DNA of 64,000 nt, from NCBI GenBank assembly GCA_028818705.1, contig JAPPNJ010000188.1, positions 1 through 64,000 of the forward strand, written 5' to 3'. The notes beneath the pieces are model-generated. The model ran no database searches and had not been told where the DNA came from. It saw only the letters and a program-made list of their open reading frames with translations. Made by a program: the position numbers and the translations under genes. Each line of letters opens with the position of its first letter. Positions within the stretch are counted from its first letter, which is position 1. Below are positions 48,258 to 57,245 of this stretch, in pieces. Source of the stretch: Candidatus Poribacteria bacterium (GTDB lineage Bacteria; Poribacteria; WGA-4E; WGA-3G).

Positions 48258-49287
48258 TGTTCACCCTCCAGTATAGAATCTGAATTGTAGTATCCCATAA
48301 CGCAACAGCGAGGTACTCTCCATTCGGTGAGAAAGCTAACGCTTGAATGCCAGTCGGGTAAGTTTCCCAAATTACCGATTCACCTTCGGAGATGTCCCAC
48401 ACTCGAAGATTACCCGCTTCACCGCCTGAAGCGAGATAATCCGAGGTTGGCGAAAAAGCGAGCGCGCGCGTCCAGTATGCCTCAAATCCGCCCTTCGCAA
48501 GCCGTCGCCTCCCGGTCCCAATCTCCCAGACACAGATTCCAGATTGAGCGTTCTTTTGTGTGTCAACCGCCAACAGCGTAGCGTCCGGTGAAAATAGCAC
48601 GTTCCAGATCCCTAAAATCTCACCAGTGTCGAAAGTATATGTTGGACGTTCATCGGTTGCATTCCAAACCTCAATAGCAGTCCGGTGTCCTTCACCATCT
48701 CGGTAACTCCCTTCCGCAGCGGCAATAAACCGACCATCGTCAGAAAGTGTAAGACCGTTCCTGACGGAAAAACCTGTCCGAAGCGTTCTCAATTTTTGGG
48801 CAGATCCCTCATGTCTCGCAGCCTCTGGATCTTGTCCGGCGAGCCGCCAAACTTCAATTTCGTCATCACCCTTCGACAGTACTGCGAGGGTACCATCCGC
48901 AGACAAACTACCACTCTCATACTGCCCATTTGTTAGCGGTACTTCATCACCACTTCCGATCGAAAGGATAATGATATTGTCATCGGCATCCCGGGTCAAC
49001 AATCGATCTACTCCGGTGGAATAGGCGAACCACCGTTTGGCGTGAATGGCACCGATCTCTCGTTTCTGTCGGTTCCCGATATCCCACGCCACTACACTGC
49101 CACCCATTCCTCTCGTTATCAGCTTCGTGCTGTCCTTGTTAAATGCCATCCGTCGCGTGACATCGGGCAGGAGCCTATCAAGCCGCGGCTCCTGCTTTCT
49201 ACCGAGCTGAAATGCGAACTCCAAGGTAGCACCTTGAACTGACAAGCATAACAAATTAAGGAGAAGAAAAACAAGCAAATTTTTCAT
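48247..49287 (-). CDS. Exported WD40-repeat protein
   Basis: The 346-residue protein starts with a signal peptide (NLLVFLLLNLLCLSVQGA). Six or seven WD40-like blades follow, for example AFNKDSTKLITRGMGGSVVAWDIG, AFSPTSDYLASGGEAGNLRVWDIS and AFSPNGEYLAVALWDTTIQI. It would fold as a periplasmic beta-propeller for protein contacts. It is the first gene of a five-gene minus-strand run ending with the MORN copy at 45942. Confidence 0.85.
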   Translation of the reverse strand: MKNLLVFLLLNLLCLSVQGATLEFAFQLGRKQEPRLDRLLPDVTRRMAFNKDSTKLITRGMGGSVVAWDIGNRQKREIGAIHAKRWFAYSTGVDRLLTRDADDNIIILSIGSGDEVPLTNGQYESGSLSADGTLAVLSKGDDEIEVWRLAGQDPEAARHEGSAQKLRTLRTGFSVRNGLTLSDDGRFIAAAEGSYRDGEGHRTAIEVWNATDERPTYTFDTGEILGIWNVLFSPDATLLAVDTQKNAQSGICVWEIGTGRRRLAKGGFEAYWTRALAFSPTSDYLASGGEAGNLRVWDISEGESVIWETYPTGIQALAFSPNGEYLAVALWDTTIQILYWRVNNER

Positions 49288-49465
49288 GTGAGTAAGGTTA
49301 TTTATTTTTAAGAATTTATCGGGTTTTACGCCTTTTTTACCGAACTGGCGAGGTTAGAAACCTTGGAGAAACACCCGATGAATGCCACACGCGCATTCAG
49401 CGTTGATTCGCAAAAACCCTACCGGTTTGGACAAATGACGAAAAACCGATGTATGTTAGAAATTA

Positions 49466-49912
49466 TAGGACTTACGCAATCAACGGTATGAATGCCATGT
49501 GGCATTCACCGCCTCTTAAAGTCCCCCTGATAAGGGGCTTCATACCCGGTTCATGCCCGGGGAAGCCCATACGGGCTTCATACCCCGCAGAATGCCACAC
49601 GCGCATTCTTGCTTCGCAGTGAGAATGATTTGAATGCCTATAAGGCATGAATACCCGGGGAATGCCATAAGGCATTCATACCCCGGTAAAGCCTTTATAG
49701 GCTTTATACGGTTGATTTTGAAGCCCATACGGGCTTCATACCCGGTGAATGCCCTAAGGCATTCATACCGTTGATTTTGATTCTGATTTTGATTCTGATT
49801 TTGATTCTGATTCGGCATTCATACCGTTGATTTTTTAGGGGGTTAAAAACACCGAGATAACCACTTTTTCAGCGAAAAACGTCCTTTGTCTATTCAATTT
49901 GCGTAAGTCCTA
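49466..49912. mobile_element. Non-autonomous TIR-bounded element with an array of hairpins
   Basis: The ends are perfect 14-bp inverted repeats (TAGGACTTACGCAA at 49466-49479, complement at 49899-49912), and the element is flanked on both sides by AAATTA (49460-49465 and 49913-49918), a likely target duplication. The interior contains about eight short palindromes of the type AATGCCNNNNGGCATT or AAGCCCATACGGGCTT, each usually followed by CATACC. A 12-base tandem (GATTCTGATTTT) follows at about 49775-49812. No transposase is encoded, so it needs one in trans. Confidence 0.82.
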
Positions 49913-49929
49913 AAATTATTTTGCGAGAA

Positions 49930-51207
49930 TTAAGCCTCCTTCTGTACACGATTGACATACTCCCTGAGAAAGTTAGAAACAACTTTCCGCCTCGATTCCT
50001 GGGCATAGTCTATCGGCGTTTTACCGTCTGCATCGCGTCTGCTAATGTCACCACCATGTTCTATGAGCAATTGCACCTGATTTTTCCCGATCCCTTTTTG
50101 CGCGATAATATGCAGCGGCGTCCGTCCCTTATCATCCGTTACGTTTGGATCCGCCCCGTTTGCCAGTAAACAGGCGATACCATCCGTTAAACCGCGTTGT
50201 GCAACCCAATGTAGGGGTGTCCACATCCCGTGCCGATGCTTCTGACGGGCGTTGATGTCCCAACCTTTGGCAAGAAATCCTTTCACCAATGTATCAAACC
50301 GCTTAGGTCCCTGCCCAACAAGCACATACCAATCTCGCAAGTTGATTTCATAACCTGAGTCAATGAGCAGATCAACGATTGCTGGTTGTTTGGATTGAAG
50401 TGCTATTTCGAGCAGTGGCATAGTAGGTCCGACCTGATAGGCATAGACATGACCACCGGGAATTTCATCCATTTGTTCTCTGTCAAGATCAGGCGACTTC
50501 AACGTTGGTATCACATAGCCTTTAGGGGATTTCACATTAATCCTGAGATTGAGGAGTTCCGGATTTTTTTCAAATTCTGCCTTTGCCCGTTCAACATCAC
50601 CCATCGCACAATAGAGGACAACATCCGCCTCAGCTCCCTGCTCAAGGAGATAGAGACACACCTCAGATTGTCTTCTCATTGTCCATTGCGCAGGTGTGCC
50701 GTTATGGTCGAGATCCCGCAAGTTTATATCCGCCCCGTGCTTAAGCAGCAGTTCAGCAATTCGCGGTGTCGCCGCAAAATGGAGTGGAGCCATACCATCA
50801 CTTCCCGGTGCATTGACAACCTTAGAGTCCTCCCGAATCAATGCTGCAAGCGTCTCATACATATCCAAACCCGCAGCGGAATGTGCGTCAACAGTCGCCC
50901 CTTGTCCAATTAGATATTCAGCGAGTTCCCTATTATAACTCAGCATAGAGCCAGCGGCATGTTGTAACGCCGAGGTCCCACCTGCCCACCAATTGCTCTT
51001 GACATCAATATTAGCCCCAGCATCAAGCAGGACCTGAATGAGTTCGCGGTTGCCGGATGCCGCAGCAAACACAATCGCAGGTGCATCGAAACTGAACCAC
51101 GGCGCATCAATCTGCGCAATGAGTGTTTCATCCATTGCCAATAGGTTTTCAACTGTCCATGCATCGCCGTTTTCTACTGCTGTAATAAACGCCTGCTTGT
51201 TTGTCAT
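49930..51207 (-). CDS. Ankyrin-repeat protein
   Basis: The 425-residue protein is made of about eight ankyrin repeats, seen in FAAASGNRELIQVLLDAGAN, HFAATPRIAELLLKHGADI, PLHWVAQRGLTDGIACLLAN and TPLHIIAQKGIGKNQVQLLI. No signal peptide is seen. It may mediate protein binding, and in host-associated bacteria such proteins can act on host cells; that is inference. Between it and the next gene the plus strand is rich in GTGTAAC repeats. Confidence 0.88.
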   Translation of the reverse strand: MTNKQAFITAVENGDAWTVENLLAMDETLIAQIDAPWFSFDAPAIVFAAASGNRELIQVLLDAGANIDVKSNWWAGGTSALQHAAGSMLSYNRELAEYLIGQGATVDAHSAAGLDMYETLAALIREDSKVVNAPGSDGMAPLHFAATPRIAELLLKHGADINLRDLDHNGTPAQWTMRRQSEVCLYLLEQGAEADVVLYCAMGDVERAKAEFEKNPELLNLRINVKSPKGYVIPTLKSPDLDREQMDEIPGGHVYAYQVGPTMPLLEIALQSKQPAIVDLLIDSGYEINLRDWYVLVGQGPKRFDTLVKGFLAKGWDINARQKHRHGMWTPLHWVAQRGLTDGIACLLANGADPNVTDDKGRTPLHIIAQKGIGKNQVQLLIEHGGDISRRDADGKTPIDYAQESRRKVVSNFLREYVNRVQKEA

Positions 51208-51224
51208 AAGTATTTTCCTTCTTA

Positions 51225-51250
51225 AAAATGTTACACCAGTGTAACATTTT
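51225..51250. promoter_or_regulatory. Perfect palindromic operator-like site upstream of the ankyrin gene
   Basis: A 12-bp perfect palindrome with a 2-base centre (AAAATGTTACAC-CA-GTGTAACATTTT) lies 17 bases before the ankyrin start. Two further half-sites, GTGTAACGTTA at 51260 and GTGTAACATTTTTT at 51340, follow in direct orientation. The pattern suggests a dimeric repressor controlling the ankyrin gene. Confidence 0.55.
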
Positions 51251-51596
51251 GTATGTGGCGTGTAACGTTAGAGAACCCAGTTCCCGTAAGGGTTTGTTGA
51301 CGTTTTATTTTTTTCTTATAAAAAATAATTTGGCGAAAAGTGTAACATTTTTTCTTTTGAAAGTTGTATGGGATTATTGTAAAAGGGACGATTAAGCATA
51401 ATCTGTGAATCGGTGAAGATCGGCATGTTTTCGCGCGCCTCAATTAGGAGTATTTGCTTATTTTATATTTGTTTTTGTATTATAGCATATATAATATAAG
51501 CATGCAAATTTATTTTCTTAGATTCACTCAAAGTTGATTCCAGGATGCTATGTGTGAAGAGAAAACAACGTCAACAATTTAGGGTCAAAAACTTTA

Positions 51597-51780
51597 CACA
51601 CCCATTAGCACGAGATTTAGAGTTGAATCAAAAGACCGCTTGGTATATAATAACATATACGGGCAGAAACGGCGAAAAAGGAGAGGCGTTGCTGGTATCA
51701 TAGAGGCAGACGCAATCTATATCGGCGGCAAATCTCGCAAGCCAAACAAGAAAGAGAATTTTGACCTTCTAAATGGGGGA
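51597..51780 (+). pseudogene. Remnant of an IS1595 (ISXO2-like) transposase
   Basis: Two fragments in different frames resemble the ISXO2-like transposase. First is PLARDLELNQKTAWYI, around 51601-51650. Then VAGIIEADAIYIGGKSRKPNKK, around 51690-51755, where the acidic DE of the active site reads DA. The stretch is short, frameshifted and mutated, so it is dead. The frame of the second fragment runs on into the methyltransferase gene by chance; the real start of that gene is at 51832. Confidence 0.65.
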
Positions 51781-51831
51781 GCGGCACAGAGAAAGACGCT
51801 ATTTAAGATAACATTTTTGAGGTTCTTTTGT

Positions 51832-53076
51832 ATGGCTACAAATATTAAACCAAAGACGATATTCACCGGTGATAATCTGCCTATAATGCGCGGGATAAAT
51901 AGTGAGTCCATTGATCTCATATATTTAGACCCGCCATTTAATAGTAAGGCGAATTACGCAGCACCCATAGGTTCGGTTGCTGCTGGTGCTGAATTCAAGG
52001 ATACATGGACGCTTGATGATGTTGATAATGCTTGGCTTGATCTCATTGAGACAAAGTATTCAGCCCTTAACCGAGTCATCCACGCTGCGCTGACAAACAG
52101 TGATAAATCTTATCTCATTTATATGGCTACTCGGTTGCTGGAAATGAAGCGTATTCTAAAAGATACAGGGTCTATCTATCTTCACTGCGATCCTACAATG
52201 AGCCACTATCTCAAATTGATTATGGACGCGGTGTTTGGGAAGGCGAACTTTCGGAATGAGGTGATTTGGCGAAAATACGGCGGGCATAAAAACACAGCAA
52301 GGCGAAAATTCACAACTGAAAATGATGTTATCCTGTTTTATTCTGTGGGCAAAACATACAATTTCAACCCAGTATATCGCCCATTATCAGAGCAGACCAT
52401 CAAATCTGAATACAAACACATTGACGAAAACGGCAGGCGTTATTCAATACCACGCGGACGAAGATACCGACAAGGCATTGTAAAGAGAGTTTATCTTGAC
52501 ACACACCCGGGCGTTGCAATTGGCAATCTATGGCATGAAAAAGAACTTACAATGCAAGGGCGTGATGATGAACGCACGGGCTACCCAACCCAAAAGCCAC
52601 TTGCCCTCTTAGACCGCATTATCAAAGTTTCATCAAACGAAGGTGACGTAGTACTTGACCCGTTTTGTGGGTGTGCCACGACGTGCGTTGCAGCAGATAG
52701 ACTTCAAAGGAATTGGATAGGTATTGATATATCAGGAAAAGCAGCTGAATTAGTCGTTGAACGTATCAAAGCAGATCAGGGATTGTTTCAGGAAATTGTT
52801 GCACGCACAGATATTCCGAAACGCACGGATTTGGGCGATATTCCCCGATATAACGCGCCTCAAAACAGAACACGGTTATATGGAGAACAAGAGGGATATT
52901 GCAATGGGTGTGGTGAGCATTTTCAAATGCGAAATTTAGAGGTTGACCATATCATTGCTGAAACCAACGGCGGAACGGATCATATTGGAAACCTCCAACT
53001 CCTTTGTAGTCATTGTAACAGAGTTAAAGGCGACCGTGGACAAGAATATCTGATCTCAAGACTGAACAAAGATTGA
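51832..53076 (+). CDS. DNA methyltransferase fused to an HNH endonuclease domain
   Basis: The 414-residue protein has a beta-class N4-cytosine/N6-adenine methyltransferase domain at 1-310. Motif IV is DPPF at 33-36 and the SAM-binding motif I is DPFCGCATT at 276-284, and their order (IV before I) fits the class. A short linker leads to a C-terminal HNH domain (357-405): CNGC, EVDHI with the catalytic DH (372-373), GNLQLLCSHCNRVKG with the Asn and second CxxC. This makes a one-protein restriction-modification-like or phage-type enzyme. GAGG lies about 12 bases before the ATG. It follows a dead transposase. Confidence 0.9.
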   Translation: MATNIKPKTIFTGDNLPIMRGINSESIDLIYLDPPFNSKANYAAPIGSVAAGAEFKDTWTLDDVDNAWLDLIETKYSALNRVIHAALTNSDKSYLIYMATRLLEMKRILKDTGSIYLHCDPTMSHYLKLIMDAVFGKANFRNEVIWRKYGGHKNTARRKFTTENDVILFYSVGKTYNFNPVYRPLSEQTIKSEYKHIDENGRRYSIPRGRRYRQGIVKRVYLDTHPGVAIGNLWHEKELTMQGRDDERTGYPTQKPLALLDRIIKVSSNEGDVVLDPFCGCATTCVAADRLQRNWIGIDISGKAAELVVERIKADQGLFQEIVARTDIPKRTDLGDIPRYNAPQNRTRLYGEQEGYCNGCGEHFQMRNLEVDHIIAETNGGTDHIGNLQLLCSHCNRVKGDRGQEYLISRLNKD

Positions 53077-53120
53077 ATATCTACTCAAAAATATCTCGTA
53101 ATTTCAAGGACATAAAAATT

Positions 53121-53459
53121 ATGCCTAATCACCATTATGCATCCCGAAATTATCAAAAACCATGGGCTGACAATAATAAAAAAGTTTGTGTACTGCCACA
53201 AAAATTCATTATCCCATTTGAAAAACCAATATATTGGAACGATAATAGTAAAAAAACATCAACAAAAGACATCGCTGTGATTAACAATTATAGTTTTACT
53301 CAAGAAAACGAAGATAAAATTACGGAAATAGAACAAAAAGGCAATAATATTATTGAATCTATCCTCAAAAATAAAGTCATTCCTAATACAATAGAGATTA
53401 ATTCTCTTTACCATCTAATTGTCCTATTTTGGTGCAACATCTATTCTAATCCACAGTGA
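53121..53459 (+). CDS. Truncated DUF4238-like protein
   Basis: The 112-residue protein from the ATG at 53121 reads MPNHHYASRNYQKPWADNN, and resembles the start of DUF4238 proteins (HHYIPQ-type). That family is normally about 250-350 residues, so this is a 3'-truncated gene. It ends in a frame that runs into the end of glyA on the other strand, marking a rearrangement junction at about 53440. Composition is A+T-rich compared with its right-hand neighbours. Confidence 0.5.
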   Translation: MPNHHYASRNYQKPWADNNKKVCVLPQKFIIPFEKPIYWNDNSKKTSTKDIAVINNYSFTQENEDKITEIEQKGNNIIESILKNKVIPNTIEINSLYHLIVLFWCNIYSNPQ

Positions 53460-54684
53460 ACTGGATCGCATCAAACCGTTGCGCAACTTTTGCGACCTTT
53501 GGCTTGAGCTCTTCAGGATTACCACCAGAAAGCGCATCAACAATACACTCGGCGATGTCCGGCGCATCCGCTGGTGTCATACCCCATCGGGTAACCTCTT
53601 GAACACCCATACGTAATCCAGATTTTCCAACGTCCGGCGACAGTCCTGCTGCACCCGCAATAATATGGCACGCTTCCAAATGCGTCGCGAGCGCGCCGCC
53701 ATCTCCATACTTATCTACAATCAATATCAAAGTATGCGACTCCGTGAAGCCGAGATCAGCACCGAGTATCGGAACACCGCGTTCCGCCAATGCTTGACCG
53801 AGTGCTTTTGCATTCTCAACAATCGCATCCGCTTGCGCTTCACCGCATTCCATCCACTCTATAAACGTTCCCGCTAATGCCGGAAGACGATTCAGATGGT
53901 GATTGCTCATCAGCAATGGATAAAGTCCCTTCGCAACCCGTTCAGCAATAGATGCATCGTTCGTCAAAATCATTCCACCCTGTGGGCCCGCAAGGGTTTT
54001 GTGAGTACTGGAAATAATTACATCCGCGCCTTCTTCAAACGGCGATTGAAACCGCTTACCAGCGATGAGCCCAATGACATGCGAAGCATCATAGATGAGG
54101 TAGGAATCTGGATTCGCTTCGCGCATCGCCTCTTTCAATTCCCGCACAGGTTGTGGAAAAAGAAATACACCAGAGCCAACGTTAATGATCCTGGGCTTGT
54201 ACTCCGCAATCAGTGCAAGTGTTTCATCAAGATCTATATTTGAACGCCATCCGTCCCACGGAATCGGAATTGACCGTAGTTCTACTTTGAGTGGTGAGGA
54301 CAGCAGTTTTTCAGCATAGTGGTGTCCGTTATGAACCTCTAATGCTGTGTCTCCGGGTTTCGCTAACGCGAATGTTGTTCCAATCCCTGAGATATTCCCA
54401 GACAATGGGCGAAAATCGACATACGCTGCGCCGAAGAGTTCCTTTGCTAATTCTTGTGTATACCCCTCTATTTCGACAATATAACGGTTGCCTTTGTAAT
54501 TTCGTTGATAAATGTCAGTACCAGAATAATTTCCATACCGCCGCGCCAATCGTTCGTCAAACAGTTCTTCCACTAACGGCGAAGGCGTGTTCTCCGAAGC
54601 GATAAGATTGAGACAGGTTTCCCGATATGTGTGATGTTTCTCGAGAAGTAAAGTAAGTTGTTGGACCTTTGGGTTATGGGTCAT
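53446..54684 (-). CDS. glyA: Serine hydroxymethyltransferase-like PLP enzyme
   Basis: The 412-residue protein is a type I PLP enzyme of the SHMT family. It shows LNLIASENTPSPLVEELF at the N-terminus, PLSGNISGIG, and the PLP lysine in SSTHKTLAGPQGG (canonical VVTTTTHKTLxGPRGG). It is closer to the archaeal or divergent form than to the E. coli one, and it may act on a substrate other than serine/tetrahydrofolate. Its stop overlaps the truncated gene on the other strand. Confidence 0.85.
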   Translation of the reverse strand: MTHNPKVQQLTLLLEKHHTYRETCLNLIASENTPSPLVEELFDERLARRYGNYSGTDIYQRNYKGNRYIVEIEGYTQELAKELFGAAYVDFRPLSGNISGIGTTFALAKPGDTALEVHNGHHYAEKLLSSPLKVELRSIPIPWDGWRSNIDLDETLALIAEYKPRIINVGSGVFLFPQPVRELKEAMREANPDSYLIYDASHVIGLIAGKRFQSPFEEGADVIISSTHKTLAGPQGGMILTNDASIAERVAKGLYPLLMSNHHLNRLPALAGTFIEWMECGEAQADAIVENAKALGQALAERGVPILGADLGFTESHTLILIVDKYGDGGALATHLEACHIIAGAAGLSPDVGKSGLRMGVQEVTRWGMTPADAPDIAECIVDALSGGNPEELKPKVAKVAQRFDAIQFTVD

Positions 54685-54730
54685 TGAAACAAGCCTCCAT
54701 TTAATTTACAGAAAGGGATAGAGAAAGTGC

Positions 54731-54759
54731 TTGACGTGCCGTGAGAAATAGGTTACGAT
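54731..54759 (+). promoter_or_regulatory. Promoter of the enolase-superfamily gene
   Basis: TTGACG (54731-54736) and TACGAT (54754-54759) are 17 bases apart, with a short leader to the ATG at 54790. Confidence 0.6.
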
Positions 54760-54789
54760 GAAAGAAACACACATTGCAACGAGGAAATT

Positions 54790-56142
54790 ATGCCAAAACC
54801 GACAGATATCCGCATCCTTGACGTTCAATACGACTTTGAAGAACATCAATACCGGACCCCGCTCAAGTTCGGCGGCGTACCGACAGATCACTGTATTCTC
54901 TTTAACGTCCGCATGCAAGTTCAAACACACGACGGAAAAGAGGCAGAAGGAAAAGGCTCAATGCCGCTTGGCAACGTCTGGGCATTTCCACCTCGTTATG
55001 CGCCTTTTGACGAGAGCCTCGCAGCGATGAAAAAACTCGCCGAATTGGCGGTAGCCGCAACGCAGGACTGTCCGCTTTTCGCCCATCCACTCGAACTCTC
55101 TGAAGTGCTTGAACCCGAATTTTTACGAATTGCCGATGCGTTGTCCAACACCATGCAACTGGCATCACCAATACCAAAACTCTGCACCGTCGTTACAACA
55201 AGTCCCATTGATGCAGCAATTCACGACGCCTTCGGCAAAGCAAACAGCATCAATAGTTACGACGGATTAGGTAAAGATTTCATTGCAGCGGATCTGTCGC
55301 ACTTTTTGAACGAACAATTCACTGGAAAATACCTCGACCGGTACACTTCGCGCCAACCGAAGCCAAACATGCCGCTCTATCATCTGGTCGGCGCGCTGGA
55401 TCCACTTACCGACGCCGACATTGCAGAACGCCTCAACGACAACTTACCAGAGACACTCCCCGAATGGATCGTCGCCGATGGATTGACGCATCTGAAGATT
55501 AAACTGAATGGTGACGATCTTGCGTGGGATGTGGCGCGCATCCTCGCCATTGACAAAGTCACTGCAGAAACACAAGCGAAACGCGGTATTGACACATGGC
55601 ACTACTCCGCCGATTTCAATGAAACCTGTCAAGATGTTGAATATCTCTTGGCGTTTCTCAGCCAGATTCAAGAGACAGAGAACACAGCATTCCAACGTCT
55701 CGCCTACATTGAACAACCGACCGACCGGAATCTGAAGGCACACCCCGAAAACAAGATGCACAAAGCCGCCGAGATAAAGCCAGTAGTGATTGACGAGTCA
55801 TTGACCGACTTCGAGACTTTCCTACTTGCGCGTGATCAGGGATACTCTGGTGTAGCGCTTAAGGCGTGCAAAGGGCAGTCCCAAGCGTTGTTGATGGGCG
55901 CCGCTGCCGCAGAATACGGTATGTTTCTCGCCGTTCAGGATCTAACGTGTCCCGGAGCGTCTTTTTTGCACTCCGCTGGACTCGCTGCGCGCATCCCCGG
56001 CGTAACGGCTATCGAAGGCAACTCACGTCAATTCTGTCCACGTGCAAACGACGGCTGGCGCGACGAATTCCCATCAATATTTAACATCACTGATGGCACC
56101 GTTGGCACTCAAGTCCTCACTGCACCGGGGCTTGGACATTAA
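54790..56142 (+). CDS. Mandelate racemase/muconate lactonizing enzyme-type enolase-superfamily protein
   Basis: The 450-residue protein has the capping domain and a TIM barrel, with THLKIKLNGDD (acid/base Lys pair), ADFNE and IEQPTDR (metal ligands), and GVALKACKGQSQALL on the later strands. It removes a proton alpha to a carboxylate; likely a sugar-acid dehydratase or racemase. A specific substrate cannot be assigned. It follows its own promoter, divergent from glyA. Confidence 0.9.
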   Translation: MPKPTDIRILDVQYDFEEHQYRTPLKFGGVPTDHCILFNVRMQVQTHDGKEAEGKGSMPLGNVWAFPPRYAPFDESLAAMKKLAELAVAATQDCPLFAHPLELSEVLEPEFLRIADALSNTMQLASPIPKLCTVVTTSPIDAAIHDAFGKANSINSYDGLGKDFIAADLSHFLNEQFTGKYLDRYTSRQPKPNMPLYHLVGALDPLTDADIAERLNDNLPETLPEWIVADGLTHLKIKLNGDDLAWDVARILAIDKVTAETQAKRGIDTWHYSADFNETCQDVEYLLAFLSQIQETENTAFQRLAYIEQPTDRNLKAHPENKMHKAAEIKPVVIDESLTDFETFLLARDQGYSGVALKACKGQSQALLMGAAAAEYGMFLAVQDLTCPGASFLHSAGLAARIPGVTAIEGNSRQFCPRANDGWRDEFPSIFNITDGTVGTQVLTAPGLGH

Positions 56143-56473
56143 CATCCGCCCGCTCTGTTTCCGGATCTGAGACCGTAATATTAGTGACAACGTTTCGTTG
56201 TTCCGGGAGTCGGACAGGAAAATCTTCGATCACATCATCAATCAATTTCTTGATGACTGCTTTGACCGGATCAAATGGAATACATTCAAGCACAACGATG
56301 GCGCGATGTTTTGACGGTGCGATATTATACTTCAATCCATACTGAAGTCCGAGTTGCATCAACTCCGGTTCAACGTTGATAGAAATCTGCCGACGTTCCT
56401 GCTCTGTGATATAAAAACTATCGAGAATAAAATGCGTGTGGATCCACGCTTCTCTGTCTTCAACAATCTTCAT
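56117..56473 (-). CDS. Hypothetical protein, no recognised family
   Basis: The 118-residue protein from the ATG at 56473 (MKIVEDREAWIHTHFILD) has no motif I recognise. It has a mixed alpha/beta pattern and ends in an acidic, Val-rich tail overlapping the 3' end of the enolase-superfamily gene by 26 bases. An alternative start at 56509 is less well supported. Coding status is moderate. Confidence 0.55.
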   Translation of the reverse strand: MKIVEDREAWIHTHFILDSFYITEQERRQISINVEPELMQLGLQYGLKYNIAPSKHRAIVVLECIPFDPVKAVIKKLIDDVIEDFPVRLPEQRNVVTNITVSDPETERADVNVQAPVQ

Positions 56474-56582
56474 AATTTTCACTATAGCATGAAAAACAGA
56501 GCATGTCAATTATTATGCAACGCGAGTTAAGGCTATTCAGTTTTAAGAAATAGGTTTACTTATGTAAAGGATACTTCTTTCT

Positions 56583-56637
56583 GGATGCCCGAACTTGTTC
56601 GAGGGAGTGCACTTTTCCCGAACAAGTTCGGGCATCC
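56583..56637. repeat. Long nested palindrome (REP-like)
   Basis: GGATGCCCGAACTTGTTCG (56583-56601) and its exact complement (56619-56637) flank a 17-base loop. Each arm itself contains the palindrome CGAAC-TT-GTTCG. Such elements can form cruciforms or hairpins, and they recur in related genomes as dispersed repeats. Confidence 0.7.
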
Positions 56638-56658
56638 GGAGGTAAATTATTGGAAAAC

Positions 56659-56786
56659 TATGGTGAATTATAGAAATATGTTGACACTTCAGCAAACCTA
56701 AATCCAAAAACACAACATCCTTGGTAGGCGAGGTTTCCTAACCTCGCCGATGCAGATGTAAAAGTAATTCTAAAATCTACCATAAA
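56659..56786. repeat. MITE-like palindromic repeat, copy 3
   Basis: The central palindrome GGCGAGGTTTCCTAACCTCGCC (56727-56748) is identical to copy 1. The right end reads AAATCTACCATAAA (56773-56786); the left end is an imperfect match (CTATGGTGAATT, 56658-56669). Confidence 0.65.
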
Positions 56787-56907
56787 TGACCCTAAACGCG
56801 AGTTTGATTAAGATTCAATTCGTAGGTTGGGTTGAACGGAGCATCAAAGAAACGCCGATCCAACCAAAAATCTGGTATTTCCAAATGTCTGGCTACCCCT
56901 AAAATAT

Positions 56908-57135
56908 GACTATAGTTTGGACAATTGTAGCATAGGCTGTTAGCCTGTGCATCCGTATCTCTAATTTTTCTCAACGAAACTAACACATACGTAACTCAGA
57001 GAAAAACAAAATCGGACACACCAACAGGTAGTCCTATAGGAGTGAAATCTCTATAGAAATACCGTTTGCCCTACGAGGTAAACCCCATAGGGGGCGGCAT
57101 CTATATCGGACTTAAAATTGTCCAAAGTTTAGCAA
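56908..57135. mobile_element. Inverted-repeat element to the left of the RAMP operon
   Basis: The ends CTATAGTTTGGACAATT and AATTGTCCAAAGTTTAG are imperfect inverted repeats (about 15 of 17). Inside, near the left end, lies GTAGCATAGGCTGTTAGCCTGT, also present, diverged, in the element at 62254-62461 but in the opposite orientation. No reading frame is convincing. It ends about 115 bases before the extended -10 site at 57246-57254. Confidence 0.6.
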
Positions 57136-57245
57136 AATATGAGGGAAAGCCAACAAAATTGATTTCAACAGTTTTTATCAAACTCACGTTATGCAAGGCT
57201 GAACAATGAGTAGTTTTTATTTTTATAGATAAGAGACTTTTAGCA

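Noticed and set aside
49775..49812. GATTCTGATTTT tandem taken as a CRISPR or VNTR gene feature
   Set aside because: The units are contiguous 12-mers without spacers and part of the TIR element.
49540..49818. An open frame encoding a run of Asn-Gln pairs
   Set aside because: It is the translation of the GATTCTGATTTT tandem and palindromes inside the mobile element, not a gene.
56792..56986. Minus-strand frame of 64 residues left of the RAMP operon
   Set aside because: It runs across the edge of the inverted-repeat element, has no ribosome site and no protein-like composition.
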